From Patescibacteria group bacterium (GTDB lineage: Bacteria; Patescibacteriota; Minisyncoccia; Phycocordibacterales; UBA918), in assembly GCA_019750255.1 (NCBI GenBank), contig JAIEOU010000011.1:1-38638 (forward strand): a stretch of 38,638 nt of DNA, given 5' to 3'. Below, piece after piece: positions 1-6,535 of the stretch. Under the pieces are notes generated by a model that worked only from the letters and a program-made list of their open reading frames with translations, made no database searches and had not been told where the DNA came from. Made by a program: the position numbers and the translations under genes. How positions within the stretch are numbered: the first letter of the stretch is position 1; each line of letters opens with the position of its first letter.

Positions 1-50
1 AAAGCGGGTCAAAAGACCTGCTTAATTTTTGGCTTGAAATAAAGGTACAT

Positions 51-99
51 GGGTCACACCGATACTTAGTTCTACTGGCGGAGTATTAGCGATTCGAAC
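51..99. repeat. att-like degenerate copy of the tRNA-Ser 3' end and its flank
   Basis: This 49-nt stretch aligns without gaps to 4349-4397, with 38 of 49 positions identical by eye. That second copy covers the T-arm, acceptor end and CCA of tRNA-Ser plus 25 nt downstream of it. The blocks gggtcac, ccgatactta, tggcggag and attcgaac are conserved, while the acceptor-stem and T-stem positions have drifted. No complete tRNA can be drawn here, so it is a 3' fragment. Inference: a decayed attachment-site copy marking the far end of an island inserted at the tRNA. Around it, acttagtt (65-72) and aactaagt (97-104) form an inverted repeat. Apart from this, 1-212 holds no gene I can support. Confidence 0.55.
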
Positions 100-212
100 T
101 AAGTGGGTCGCCGCTATATCCTAAGTAATAGGGTCGCTAAACATTCAGCTTTTAAGTAGCTCAATTTTGACTGATACATCTGAGAAATAACTGGATTTTC
201 CATCTGATAAAA

Positions 213-962
213 CTACATTCCTCCCCAGCCCCGTCTTTGACCACTACCTCCGCCATTTTTACTACCACGCTCTGTATCTGTTGCAATGATCCCTACATAT
301 TCTTCTACTGAAATATATTGCGGGGTATACGTTTCTCCTCGAGCTGTTAATTGCTTGGTAAATGAGCGAAGATGATTGCGTGATGCACGCATAAGATTCT
401 CATAGGCAAATGCAATGTCAGCATTGTCAGTTCTATCTATAGCTTCTTGCAAGTCTTTAATGTCGAGCTCTTCAATCAGCGCACCCACTCGAAACGCTTC
501 AACTTCTGAAACAGCACCTTGGCTCATTAAGTTATTATAGAGAGATTGTAAGTCTTTATTCTGAAAAACACCTACCGAATCATCTGTTACTGGGTCTGTA
601 ATGTTATATTTCTCTAATAGTTCACGAACTGTTTCGGTATGAGTTTGCTCACTCTGGCCAATATTTGCAAAAACTTGCACGCCCCATTTCTCATAGAGAG
701 TTTGATATACGTCACGAGCTAGTTTCTCTTCTTCTCGTATGTAGATCAAATCTGTTTTTTCAACTTCAGATAATGATTCGTCAGGAAGTGAAGCTAGGGC
801 TGGTCGTATCGATACATAATCTTCTGCAACCACAGTTTCTTTTGCTCTTTCTTCTGTGAGCTGAGGAGAAGAGTCTTCGTTATTTGACTTTGTATAGGTA
901 ATTCCGCCAGCTAGCCCTGTAAGAAGAGCCAATAGGGAGGCAAATATAATTGTACTGTTCAT
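213..962 (-). CDS. exported DUF2202 (ferritin-like) protein
   Basis: A 249-residue protein. Residues 4-23 form a hydrophobic N-terminal segment (signal or anchor), followed by a low-complexity linker to about residue 55. A DUF2202 helical domain with the conserved EEEKLARD stretch (77-84) and SEQTHTETV (104-112) runs to about residue 215. The tail is Gly/Arg-rich (GGGSGQRRGWGG). DUF2202 proteins are predicted four-helix ferritin-like domains, and the acidic and His residues suggest metal binding, but no activity is established. The gene is divergent from the sulfur operon, sharing a 126-bp intergenic region with it. A -10-like TAAAAT (969-974) lies 6 nt before the ATG, so the transcript may be leaderless. 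The family call is firm; the function is unknown. Confidence 0.8.
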   Translation of the reverse strand: MNSTIIFASLLALLTGLAGGITYTKSNNEDSSPQLTEERAKETVVAEDYVSIRPALASLPDESLSEVEKTDLIYIREEEKLARDVYQTLYEKWGVQVFANIGQSEQTHTETVRELLEKYNITDPVTDDSVGVFQNKDLQSLYNNLMSQGAVSEVEAFRVGALIEELDIKDLQEAIDRTDNADIAFAYENLMRASRNHLRSFTKQLTARGETYTPQYISVEEYVGIIATDTERGSKNGGGSGQRRGWGGM

Positions 963-1034
963 GAATTTATTTTAATTAGTTGGTAGTAGCAGGTCGCTAT
1001 GTAATTGATGTTCACACTCGAACCGGTAACGGAA

Positions 1035-1076
1035 TTGACTTGTTGTGTGCTTTGTATATAATACCCCTATGGGTAT
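1035..1076 (+). promoter_or_regulatory. sulfur-operon promoter with overlapping CsoR/CstR-type operator
   Basis: A -35 TTGACT (1035-1040), a 16-bp spacer and a consensus -10 TATAAT (1057-1062) precede the repressor gene. Immediately overlapping the -10 and the expected start point is the palindrome ATACCCCTATGGGTAT (1061-1076), whose arms ATACCC and GGGTAT are perfect. This is the CsoR/CstR operator type (ATACCC...GGGTAT around a short centre). Its position would block RNA polymerase, so the first gene probably represses its own operon. Seen directly: the hexamers and the palindrome. Inferred: the regulator that binds it. Confidence 0.85.
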
Positions 1077-1088
1077 AGGTATGTCAAT

Positions 1089-1349
1089 ATGAAAACAACA
1101 TTCAACGAAGATAAATTAAAACTTATAAAACACGTCACTAAACTGCAAGGTCAGCTTGATTCTGTTAAGCGAGAGCTGGAGAAGGATGTACCCGACTGCG
1201 AAAAAACATCAGCTACGTTATATGCGGCTTCCCGCTCGTTTGCCTCTGTTCGTACCATCTTTATGAAATGCTTTCTCACAAAAGAGTTTCTCAAAGAATC
1301 ACGTGACGAGAAGCGACTTGACCAATTATTAACATTAATAAAAGGCTAA
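1089..1349 (+). CDS. CsoR/CstR/FrmR-family transcriptional repressor, atypical
   Basis: An 86-residue all-helical protein of the DUF156 family (copper, persulfide and formaldehyde sensors that bind ATACCC-type operators as tetramers). The N-terminal helix has the family's LQGQLDSVKREL pattern, and Cys37 sits at the conserved first-ligand position (DC). By my alignment the second sensor cysteine (CstR Cys60, CsoR Cys65) corresponds to Glu66, and the CsoR His position is Phe62. A second cysteine, Cys61, lies five residues earlier in the helix. The protein is therefore neither a classical copper CsoR nor a classical CstR, although its operon of persulfide-handling genes points to a CstR-like role. 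It starts 12 nt after the operator and ends 5 nt before the next gene. It probably represses its own operon. Confidence 0.8.
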   Translation: MKTTFNEDKLKLIKHVTKLQGQLDSVKRELEKDVPDCEKTSATLYAASRSFASVRTIFMKCFLTKEFLKESRDEKRLDQLLTLIKG

Positions 1350-1354
1350 TACAT

Positions 1355-2227
1355 ATGAACGTAAAATCATTTTTTGATCATGATAGTCACACTGCAAGTT
1401 ATGTCGTGTATGACAAAGAAGGTGGTACATCTGCTGTTATCGATTCAGTAATGGACTGGAATAACAAAAACTACACTACCGACACACAGAGTGCTGAAGA
1501 AGTTATCGCATTCATTAAAGAACATAATTTAACCAATGAATGGATTCTCGAAACACATATGCATGCTGACCATCTTTCAGCTTCACAACATATAAAAAAA
1601 GCTGTTGGTGGAAGGATTGCCATCGGTGATAAAATCTCAGTCGTTCAAACAACTCTCAAAGGACTCTTTAATCTCAATGACTCATTTATTACTGATGGTT
1701 CAAATTTTGACCATACATTCGCAGACGGTGACGAATTTACCATTGGGGACTTAAAAGCAAAGGCTGTTCACGTGCCTGGTCATACCCCAGCGGACATGAT
1801 GTATGTCATTGAGGGTTCTATTTTCTCTGGCGATACGATTTTCATGCCGGACGTTGGTACAGCTCGCTGTGACTTCCCTGGAGGGGATGCTGAAGCATTA
1901 TGGGACTCTATTCAAAAAATCCTTGCGTATCCCGATGAGACAAAAATTTACTTATGTCATGACTACCCTGAAGGTAAGGGTCGTGATGTTTCGTTTATGA
2001 CGACAGTCGCTGAAGAGAAACGTGAAAACATTCACGTCAAGACTGGCACAAACCGTGAGGAGTTTCTAAAATTTAGAGCGGAACGTGACGCTACACTTGA
2101 CCTTCCAACATACATCTTTCCGTCAATGCACATTAATGCTCGAGCGGGAGAACTTCCTGGCATGGAAGACAACAATGCTACGTACTTAAAAATCCCGATT
2201 AACTGGTGGAAGAAATCAAATGTTTAG
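1355..2227 (+). CDS. persulfide dioxygenase-like MBL-fold protein (ETHE1/Blh type)
   Basis: A 290-residue metallo-beta-lactamase-fold protein. It carries the iron/metal-site motif HMHADH in THMHADHLSAS (about residues 68-73), a further metal His in VPGHTPAD, the bridging Asp in SGDTIF, and CHDYP near residue 200. The VGTARCDFPGG stretch is characteristic of ETHE1/Blh-type persulfide dioxygenases, which oxidise glutathione or other low-molecular-weight persulfides to sulfite. No rhodanese domain is fused. Its C-terminus overlaps the following transporter gene by 8 nt, indicating translational coupling. Together with the sulfur transporters and the TauE exporter it suggests a detoxification path from persulfide to sulfite to export. 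No sulfide:quinone reductase is visible in this window. Confidence 0.85.
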   Translation: MNVKSFFDHDSHTASYVVYDKEGGTSAVIDSVMDWNNKNYTTDTQSAEEVIAFIKEHNLTNEWILETHMHADHLSASQHIKKAVGGRIAIGDKISVVQTTLKGLFNLNDSFITDGSNFDHTFADGDEFTIGDLKAKAVHVPGHTPADMMYVIEGSIFSGDTIFMPDVGTARCDFPGGDAEALWDSIQKILAYPDETKIYLCHDYPEGKGRDVSFMTTVAEEKRENIHVKTGTNREEFLKFRAERDATLDLPTYIFPSMHINARAGELPGMEDNNATYLKIPINWWKKSNV

Positions 2228-2660
2228 TATGGAAATAGATTGGGTTAACTTTACGCCGTTTGCGAGTTTATTGGGTGGCGTTATCTTGGGACTAGCCTCA
2301 GTACTTATGTTGATTCTCTTTGGCAGAATTATGGGTATTTCTGGGATTGTGGGCACTGCTCTTGAACGGCCGAAAAATGATACTTTGTGGCGATTAGTAT
2401 TCATTGCTGGACTTATAAGCTCAGCTGTAATTTTTGCTCCTTTTGTTGATATCGCTCGTACTGTACCAATCGAGACGAACATATGGCTTATTGTCTTAGC
2501 AGGATTACTGGTTGGGTATGGTACACGCCTAGGGAGCGGTTGTACGTCTGGACATGGTATTTGCGGTATTTCGCGACTCTCGGTGCGTTCACTAGTGGCA
2601 ACCGGAGTCTTCATGGTCGCAGGAATTGTGACGGTAGCAATAATGCAATTTGTATTTTAG
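2220..2660 (+). CDS. YeeE/YedE-family sulfur transporter, first half (PmpA-like)
   Basis: A 146-residue membrane protein with about four hydrophobic helices and the signature GSGCTSGHGICGISR (about 104-118), whose Cys is the sulfur-compound relay site in YeeE/YedE thiosulfate transporters. Full-length YeeE has two such repeats in one chain; here the repeats are encoded by two consecutive genes, as in PmpA/PmpB pairs linked to sulfide-responsive regulons. It overlaps the dioxygenase gene by 8 nt and ends 2 nt before its partner. The likely role is uptake or export of thiosulfate- or persulfide-type sulfur; the direction and exact substrate cannot be read from sequence. Confidence 0.85.
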   Translation: MFSMEIDWVNFTPFASLLGGVILGLASVLMLILFGRIMGISGIVGTALERPKNDTLWRLVFIAGLISSAVIFAPFVDIARTVPIETNIWLIVLAGLLVGYGTRLGSGCTSGHGICGISRLSVRSLVATGVFMVAGIVTVAIMQFVF

Positions 2661-2662
2661 GT

Positions 2663-3082
2663 ATGAAACAAAATCATCACTATCTCTATAAGTTCTTACT
2701 TGGGCTCATGTTTGGACTGGGACTGATTATTTCAGGCATGATTTACCCAGCAAAAGTTATTGGATTTCTCAACATTTTTGGTGTATGGGATCCGTCACTA
2801 GCATTTGTCATGTTTGGAGGAATTACAGTGTATACAGTCTTACACTTTCTACACATTAAAAAAGTCGATACACTCCTTGGCTATACGAAGTCATTGCCAT
2901 TAAAAACGCACCTAGATAAAAGATTAATCATCGGTGCAATACTTTTTGGTATTGGCTGGGGGCTCGCTGGGTACTGTCCTGGTCCAGCTTTGGTGAGTTT
3001 TGGCACCCTTGGGTTTGAAGCTGTGGTATTCGTCCTAGCAATGATCGGAGGAATGACATTATTTAAGCTAACCTCAAAATAA
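2663..3082 (+). CDS. YeeE/YedE-family sulfur transporter, second half (PmpB-like)
   Basis: A 139-residue membrane protein beginning MKQNHHYLYKFLLG. An open frame runs upstream to 2483, but that part is out of frame inside the preceding gene; the ATG at 2663, 2 nt after the previous stop, is the sensible start. It has about four helices and the signature GWGLAGYCPGPALVS (about 105-119) with the conserved Cys, complementing the first half's GCTSGHGICG. The two chains probably assemble into one pseudo-two-fold transporter. It ends 1 nt before the next gene, in a tightly packed operon. Confidence 0.85.
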   Translation: MKQNHHYLYKFLLGLMFGLGLIISGMIYPAKVIGFLNIFGVWDPSLAFVMFGGITVYTVLHFLHIKKVDTLLGYTKSLPLKTHLDKRLIIGAILFGIGWGLAGYCPGPALVSFGTLGFEAVVFVLAMIGGMTLFKLTSK

Positions 3083-3083
3083 C

Positions 3084-3413
3084 ATGGATTTACAACACTA
3101 CAAAAAGAATATCTACATCGCTGGAAAAATCGACCCAGCTGATATCCAAAGTCTAGTAGACGACTATGGGTTTTCAGCTATTGTAAATAATCGCGTTGAC
3201 GATGAAGAAGAAGGCCAGCCCAAGAGTACGACGATCGCTACAGCCTGTAAGGACAGCGGGGTCGAGTACTACTATCTGCCCATGCGTGATCGACAAGATA
3301 TTACCGCGGAGGCTGTGACAACTCGCGATGAGCTTCTAAAGAATCATCAAGAAAAAAACATCCTCTTCTTTTGTCGGACAGGAGGTCGAAGTGAAGCACT
3401 TCTTAATCATTAA
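3084..3413 (+). CDS. DUF442/TIGR01244 phosphatase-like sulfur protein
   Basis: A 109-residue protein of the family that forms the N-terminal part of 'beta-lactamase hydrolase-like' (Blh) fusions, where it is joined to a persulfide dioxygenase. It has a dual-specificity-phosphatase-like fold with a Cys loop, CRTGGRS (about 97-103), matching the family's CRTGTRS active site. An N-terminal segment, NNRVDDEEEGQP, resembles the family's NLRPD..EGQP region. The protein ends shortly after the loop, which is normal for the short forms. Here the dioxygenase and this domain are separate genes in one operon, so they probably act together. The substrate is unknown; persulfide transfer or hydrolysis is an inference from context. 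Confidence 0.75.
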   Translation: MDLQHYKKNIYIAGKIDPADIQSLVDDYGFSAIVNNRVDDEEEGQPKSTTIATACKDSGVEYYYLPMRDRQDITAEAVTTRDELLKNHQEKNILFFCRTGGRSEALLNH

Positions 3414-3419
3414 CATTGT

Positions 3420-4229
3420 ATGGAAGTATTAGGGTATGTTGCTTCGGTAGCAATTGGGTTGGCGCTTGGGTTAATCGGAGGTGGCGGGAGTATCCTCACG
3501 CTCCCCGTCTTGGTGTACTTGTTTGGCGTACCAGTAGTCTTAGCAACTACCTACTCATTGTTTGTGGTGGGAATAACTGCACTGATTGGTTCTATTTCAT
3601 TCTACAAGCAGAAATTGATAGACATCCGAATATTTTTTGTTTTTGGAATCCCTTCAATCATCGCTGTATTCCTAACTCGGTTGTATCTCGTACCATTAAT
3701 ACCGGAAGTAGTGTTTAGAATCGGGACTTTTGTAGTGACCAAAGATATGTTCATTATGGGTGTTTTTGCAACCCTCATGATAGGGGCTGCCTATGGCATG
3801 TTACGTTCTACAAATCAAAAAGAGACAGCTGAAAAAGCGACCGCCTCCTTGGTAGCACAAAAAATTAATTACTCACTTGTGCTACTTGAAGGAACGGTTG
3901 TTGGAGGTGTGACTGGACTAGTAGGTGCGGGTGGTGGATTTTTAATCATTCCAGCTCTGGTATTCATTGGGAAACTCCCAATGAAAGTAGCTGTCGGTAC
4001 ATCACTACTCATCATTGCAGCTAAGTCTCTCTTTGGATTTTTTGCAGAGTTCAGTGAAATAGCGATAGACTGGGTACTGCTTGTGATTGTTTCTCTATTT
4101 GCTGTACTAGGTATGTTTATTGGTACTCTGTTATCAAAGAGAATTGAGGGTGAAAAACTGAAGCCAATTTTTGGTTGGTTTACGCTTGTGATGGGGATGT
4201 ATATTTTAATAAAAGAATTTTTCAACTAG
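3420..4229 (+). CDS. TauE/SafE-family sulfite/sulfonate exporter
   Basis: A 269-residue membrane protein with about eight helices and the internal duplication typical of TauE/SafE. The repeats start with LIGGGGSILTLPVLVYLFG (about 19-37) and LVGAGGGFLIIPALVFIG (about 166-183). The family exports sulfite, sulfoacetate or related anions. As last gene of the persulfide operon it would remove the sulfite made by the dioxygenase, as proposed for tauE in the staphylococcal cst operon. It starts 6 nt after the preceding gene without a Shine-Dalgarno sequence. Downstream, 4230-4348 has no gene; a weak hairpin with a T-rich tail near 4248-4286 may end the transcript. Confidence 0.85.
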   Translation: MEVLGYVASVAIGLALGLIGGGGSILTLPVLVYLFGVPVVLATTYSLFVVGITALIGSISFYKQKLIDIRIFFVFGIPSIIAVFLTRLYLVPLIPEVVFRIGTFVVTKDMFIMGVFATLMIGAAYGMLRSTNQKETAEKATASLVAQKINYSLVLLEGTVVGGVTGLVGAGGGFLIIPALVFIGKLPMKVAVGTSLLIIAAKSLFGFFAEFSEIAIDWVLLVIVSLFAVLGMFIGTLLSKRIEGEKLKPIFGWFTLVMGMYILIKEFFN

Positions 4230-4348
4230 AGTGTTTTAAGTAATACGAAACAGGCCTCAATAAGGTTTCCTATGTTTGTTTTTACCTTTGCAGGTTAGTA
4301 ACTAAATTTACCTGAACTAAGTAGGTCGCACCCCAGTCTTGAGTAGCT

Positions 4349-4397
4349 GGGTCACTCCGATACTTAATTGTGTTGGCGGAGAGAGGGGGATTCGAAC
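4349..4397. repeat. intact att-like copy overlapping the 3' end of tRNA-Ser
   Basis: This segment covers 25 nt downstream of tRNA-Ser plus the tRNA's encoded CCA, acceptor strand and T-loop. It is the presumed parental copy of the degenerate repeat at 51-99. The 3' end of a tRNA gene is a common integration target for mobile islands, and the sulfur genes lie entirely on its downstream side. A short motif, actaagt.ggtcgc, also occurs at both ends (98-111 and 4316-4329). Confidence 0.55.
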
Positions 4398-4463
4398 CCC
4401 CGATGGGGTTTCCCCCATACTACCTTTCCAAGGTAGCGCGTTCGACCGCTCTGCCATCTCTCC
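4374..4463 (-). tRNA. tRNA-Ser(GGA)
   Basis: A 90-nt class II tRNA read on the minus strand. The acceptor is GGAGAGA paired with TCTCTCC, then discriminator G and an encoded CCA. The anticodon stem-loop is CTACC TTGGAAA GGTAG with anticodon GGA (reads UCC/UCU serine codons). There is a long variable arm ATGGGG GAAA CCCCAT, and a T-arm of five G:C pairs enclosing TTCGAAT. A TATAAA -10-like box preceded by TGG (4482-4487) lies about 19 nt upstream. The gene follows the DUF3137 gene on the same strand. Confidence 0.97.
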
Positions 4464-4500
4464 GTTTATATTCGTCGCACATTTATACCACGAAATTATC

Positions 4501-5490
4501 CTATAGGCGCACTTGTTCCGTGAGGGAGACGATGCGCCAGAGTGGTCGAAGCGTGTTGGATAAATACTTTTGCATATCCTCACGGGTGGGAGCGGTCGGA
4601 ATATCTCTAAATACTATATGATTGTCCGGAAGTGCTATGTAGAGCATGCTTCCCTTAAAGGCTATACGCATAGTAGCTTTATGCTCTAGCCACCACTCGT
4701 GGAGGCTCGCCATAACGTTTGGTGTGAGGATGTACCGCGCTTCTACTGGGTCACTCGAGGCCACATGGAGATCACGTTCAAAGACGTTTGATTCAAGCTC
4801 GGTCTCCTTCACTTCCCCACTTTCAGTGAGGCTTTCCCAAAGCCCACGGTGGGCAAAACCACTCCCATCACCTTCAGTTGAAATATAGGTGGAACCCGTA
4901 AGCGTTCGCGGTAGTGTGAAGATGCCAAAGAGGCCAGAGAACAGAGTAACGGTAGTGGATTGCTTGCCGTTTCGTTCAGTACGCGTCACCCGAAGTTCAC
5001 GCACAGAGCCCGGTAACTTCCCTGCTATTTCGTAGCAATCATCGGTCTCATAGTCATCTATGCGGTCAGTAAATAGGGACGAATCGGTGAGATGAGCAAT
5101 AGTTTCTTCATGGTGCATAGCTTCCGGAATATGAGCAAGTGTTCGGCCGAGCACCGTACTCATTACTGGCACCAGTTGCCGCCCTGCACTAAACGAATAA
5201 GCGTCCTGAGCCTCCTTGAGAAGATTTAGATAATTCCAAGTACGTATACCAAAGACTGCAACCAAAAACACTAAGACGCCATAGGCTACAGCTGATAATG
5301 ATCCAGATTGCGCAATGAGTACAGTCAGCATCATTGCCAGCACGAAAACAGCTGATCCACGCCACAACGCTCTGTGTACCGCTCGATAGCGTAGTCGCTC
5401 TGTGATAGTTTCTTCTAGAAATGTACGGTGCATATGCTCACTATACACGCTAACCAGACGCTCATGTAGCACTTCTGCAGTTGCGGACAC
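4501..5490 (-). CDS. DUF3137 membrane protein
   Basis: A 329-residue protein. The soluble N-terminal 40 residues are followed by two adjacent hydrophobic helices (about 44-64 and 66-82). A cytoplasmic or extracytoplasmic domain follows with the DUF3137 pattern: a FTDRIDDYETDDCYEIAGKL segment, a beta-rich TLFSGLFGIF core and FERDLHVASSDPVEARYILTP. DUF3137 proteins (some called galanin-like) are often found near LemA in small-genome bacteria; LemA is 2.5 kb upstream here. Function is unknown. The start is a GTG; an in-frame stop lies just upstream and no earlier ATG exists. Its stop lies 37 nt before the tRNA-Ser gene on the same strand. Confidence 0.8.
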   Translation of the reverse strand: MSATAEVLHERLVSVYSEHMHRTFLEETITERLRYRAVHRALWRGSAVFVLAMMLTVLIAQSGSLSAVAYGVLVFLVAVFGIRTWNYLNLLKEAQDAYSFSAGRQLVPVMSTVLGRTLAHIPEAMHHEETIAHLTDSSLFTDRIDDYETDDCYEIAGKLPGSVRELRVTRTERNGKQSTTVTLFSGLFGIFTLPRTLTGSTYISTEGDGSGFAHRGLWESLTESGEVKETELESNVFERDLHVASSDPVEARYILTPNVMASLHEWWLEHKATMRIAFKGSMLYIALPDNHIVFRDIPTAPTREDMQKYLSNTLRPLWRIVSLTEQVRL

Positions 5491-5533
5491 ACTGGTTGAA
5501 GAATCTATTCGCTACATACTACACCCTACAAAC

Positions 5534-6456
5534 TTACCAAAAGTGTAAGTTCTGAAGTAGATCTTCTGATGCTAAAAATGCGAGGATACCACCAACAATC
5601 CCCTGCGCTACTCGACCAGGCTCAGTGGTCATAAGCCGACGGTCAGAGGCATTAGTGAGAAATCCCATCTCGACAATCGCGGACGGGGTTTGCGGGTGCA
5701 CAGCATGATCGTAACGTCGCCAATTAAAGGCATAATAGCCACTCATACGGCGCGTGAAGGCATCGTCGCGCGGTAACGAGGTACACTCTCGTATGACGCA
5801 TACAGAGCCGCTACCAGCTCGCCCGCCCGCCCCGAAAAATCGGTCCGCGGCGGCGCAAACTTAAAACCTGAGACAGCGGTATTGCTGCTGCCGTCGGCAT
5901 GAATTGAAATAAATGCATCTGCTCTATAATCGATAGGAATCGCTACCGGAAGCAGATCCACCTCGACTCCAGCAGCAGTTAGAAGTTTCACCACTTCCCG
6001 CGCCACCATGATATTAACCTCCTCTTCGGTGTAACCACCGGCGTTCGCGCCAGAACTACCAGTGAGTCCATTTAATTCTTCAGGCAGAGCTTCACGCTGC
6101 CAATGACCGACCTGGATACCCACTCGAGGCGGACCAGGCAGGCGTTCACGTGGACCGTAGACCGATTCTTCTTCTGGCGTCATCGGCTCCCAGTAAGCGG
6201 CCCAGCGGGTACGACCCTCCTCGTTTAAGGGTTCGGGGAGCGGCGGCAGGTAGGTGGTAGTGGTTGGAGCGGGCGGCAGTGGCGGCACAGGAATAGCCGG
6301 AGGGGTTTCATTCGTAGTAGCCAACATCGCTTCACTCCCCTCAAATTCTTGCTCGTAATCACTCACCACCGCTTCCCTGGCAGTAGTTACTTGCCAGCCC
6401 CACCAGCCAGCGCCACTGACTCCCGCGACTACTGCCATCGCAATAAGATATTTCAT
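5534..6456 (-). pseudogene. N-acetylmuramoyl-L-alanine amidase (Amidase_3), frameshifted
   Basis: The 5' frame (5743-6456, 237 codons) encodes an N-terminal membrane anchor (about 3-22), a Pro-rich linker and most of an Amidase_3 domain: VGIQVGHW with the first zinc His, the YTEEEVNIMVARE helix with the Glu ligand, and FISIHADGSSN with the second His. It then runs into unrelated residues and a stop. The next frame supplies the missing end: LPRDDAFTRRMSGYYAFNW followed by TPSAIVEMGFLTN with the catalytic Glu. A single-base indel near 5775-5795 would restore one 306-residue amidase. The second frame has an ATG overlapping the first stop (ATGA), so split expression cannot be excluded, but neither part alone holds all active-site residues. 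Role if intact: peptidoglycan cleavage. Confidence 0.8.
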
Positions 6457-6501
6457 GTCATCCGCTAGTACGCAGATTTAGTAGGGCTCTTTCAATAAAA
6501 A

Positions 6502-6526
6502 ACACCACCTAGTTCACAGGTGCTGT
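6502..6526 (-). terminator. Rho-independent terminator of htpX
   Basis: On the minus strand ACAGCACCT and AGGTGGTGT form a hairpin (one mismatch, 7-nt loop) immediately followed by TTTTTATT. It lies 10 nt after the htpX stop codon. Confidence 0.75.
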
Positions 6527-6535
6527 TCTTAATAA

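Noticed and set aside
1-130. A second complete tRNA gene near the window start, suggested by TGGCGGA and GATTCGAAC
   Set aside because: Only the T-arm and acceptor 3' side are recognisable; no anticodon arm or 5' acceptor strand can be drawn, so it is treated as a repeat fragment.
3084-3413. Rhodanese assignment for the CRTGGRS protein
   Set aside because: Overall pattern and length fit DUF442/TIGR01244 with its phosphatase-like loop better than rhodanese, whose active-site loop follows a different framework.
4230-4300. Rho-independent terminator after the TauE gene
   Set aside because: The hairpin GAAAC..CCT/AGG.TTTC is short and imperfect; it is mentioned with the gene but not claimed as a feature.
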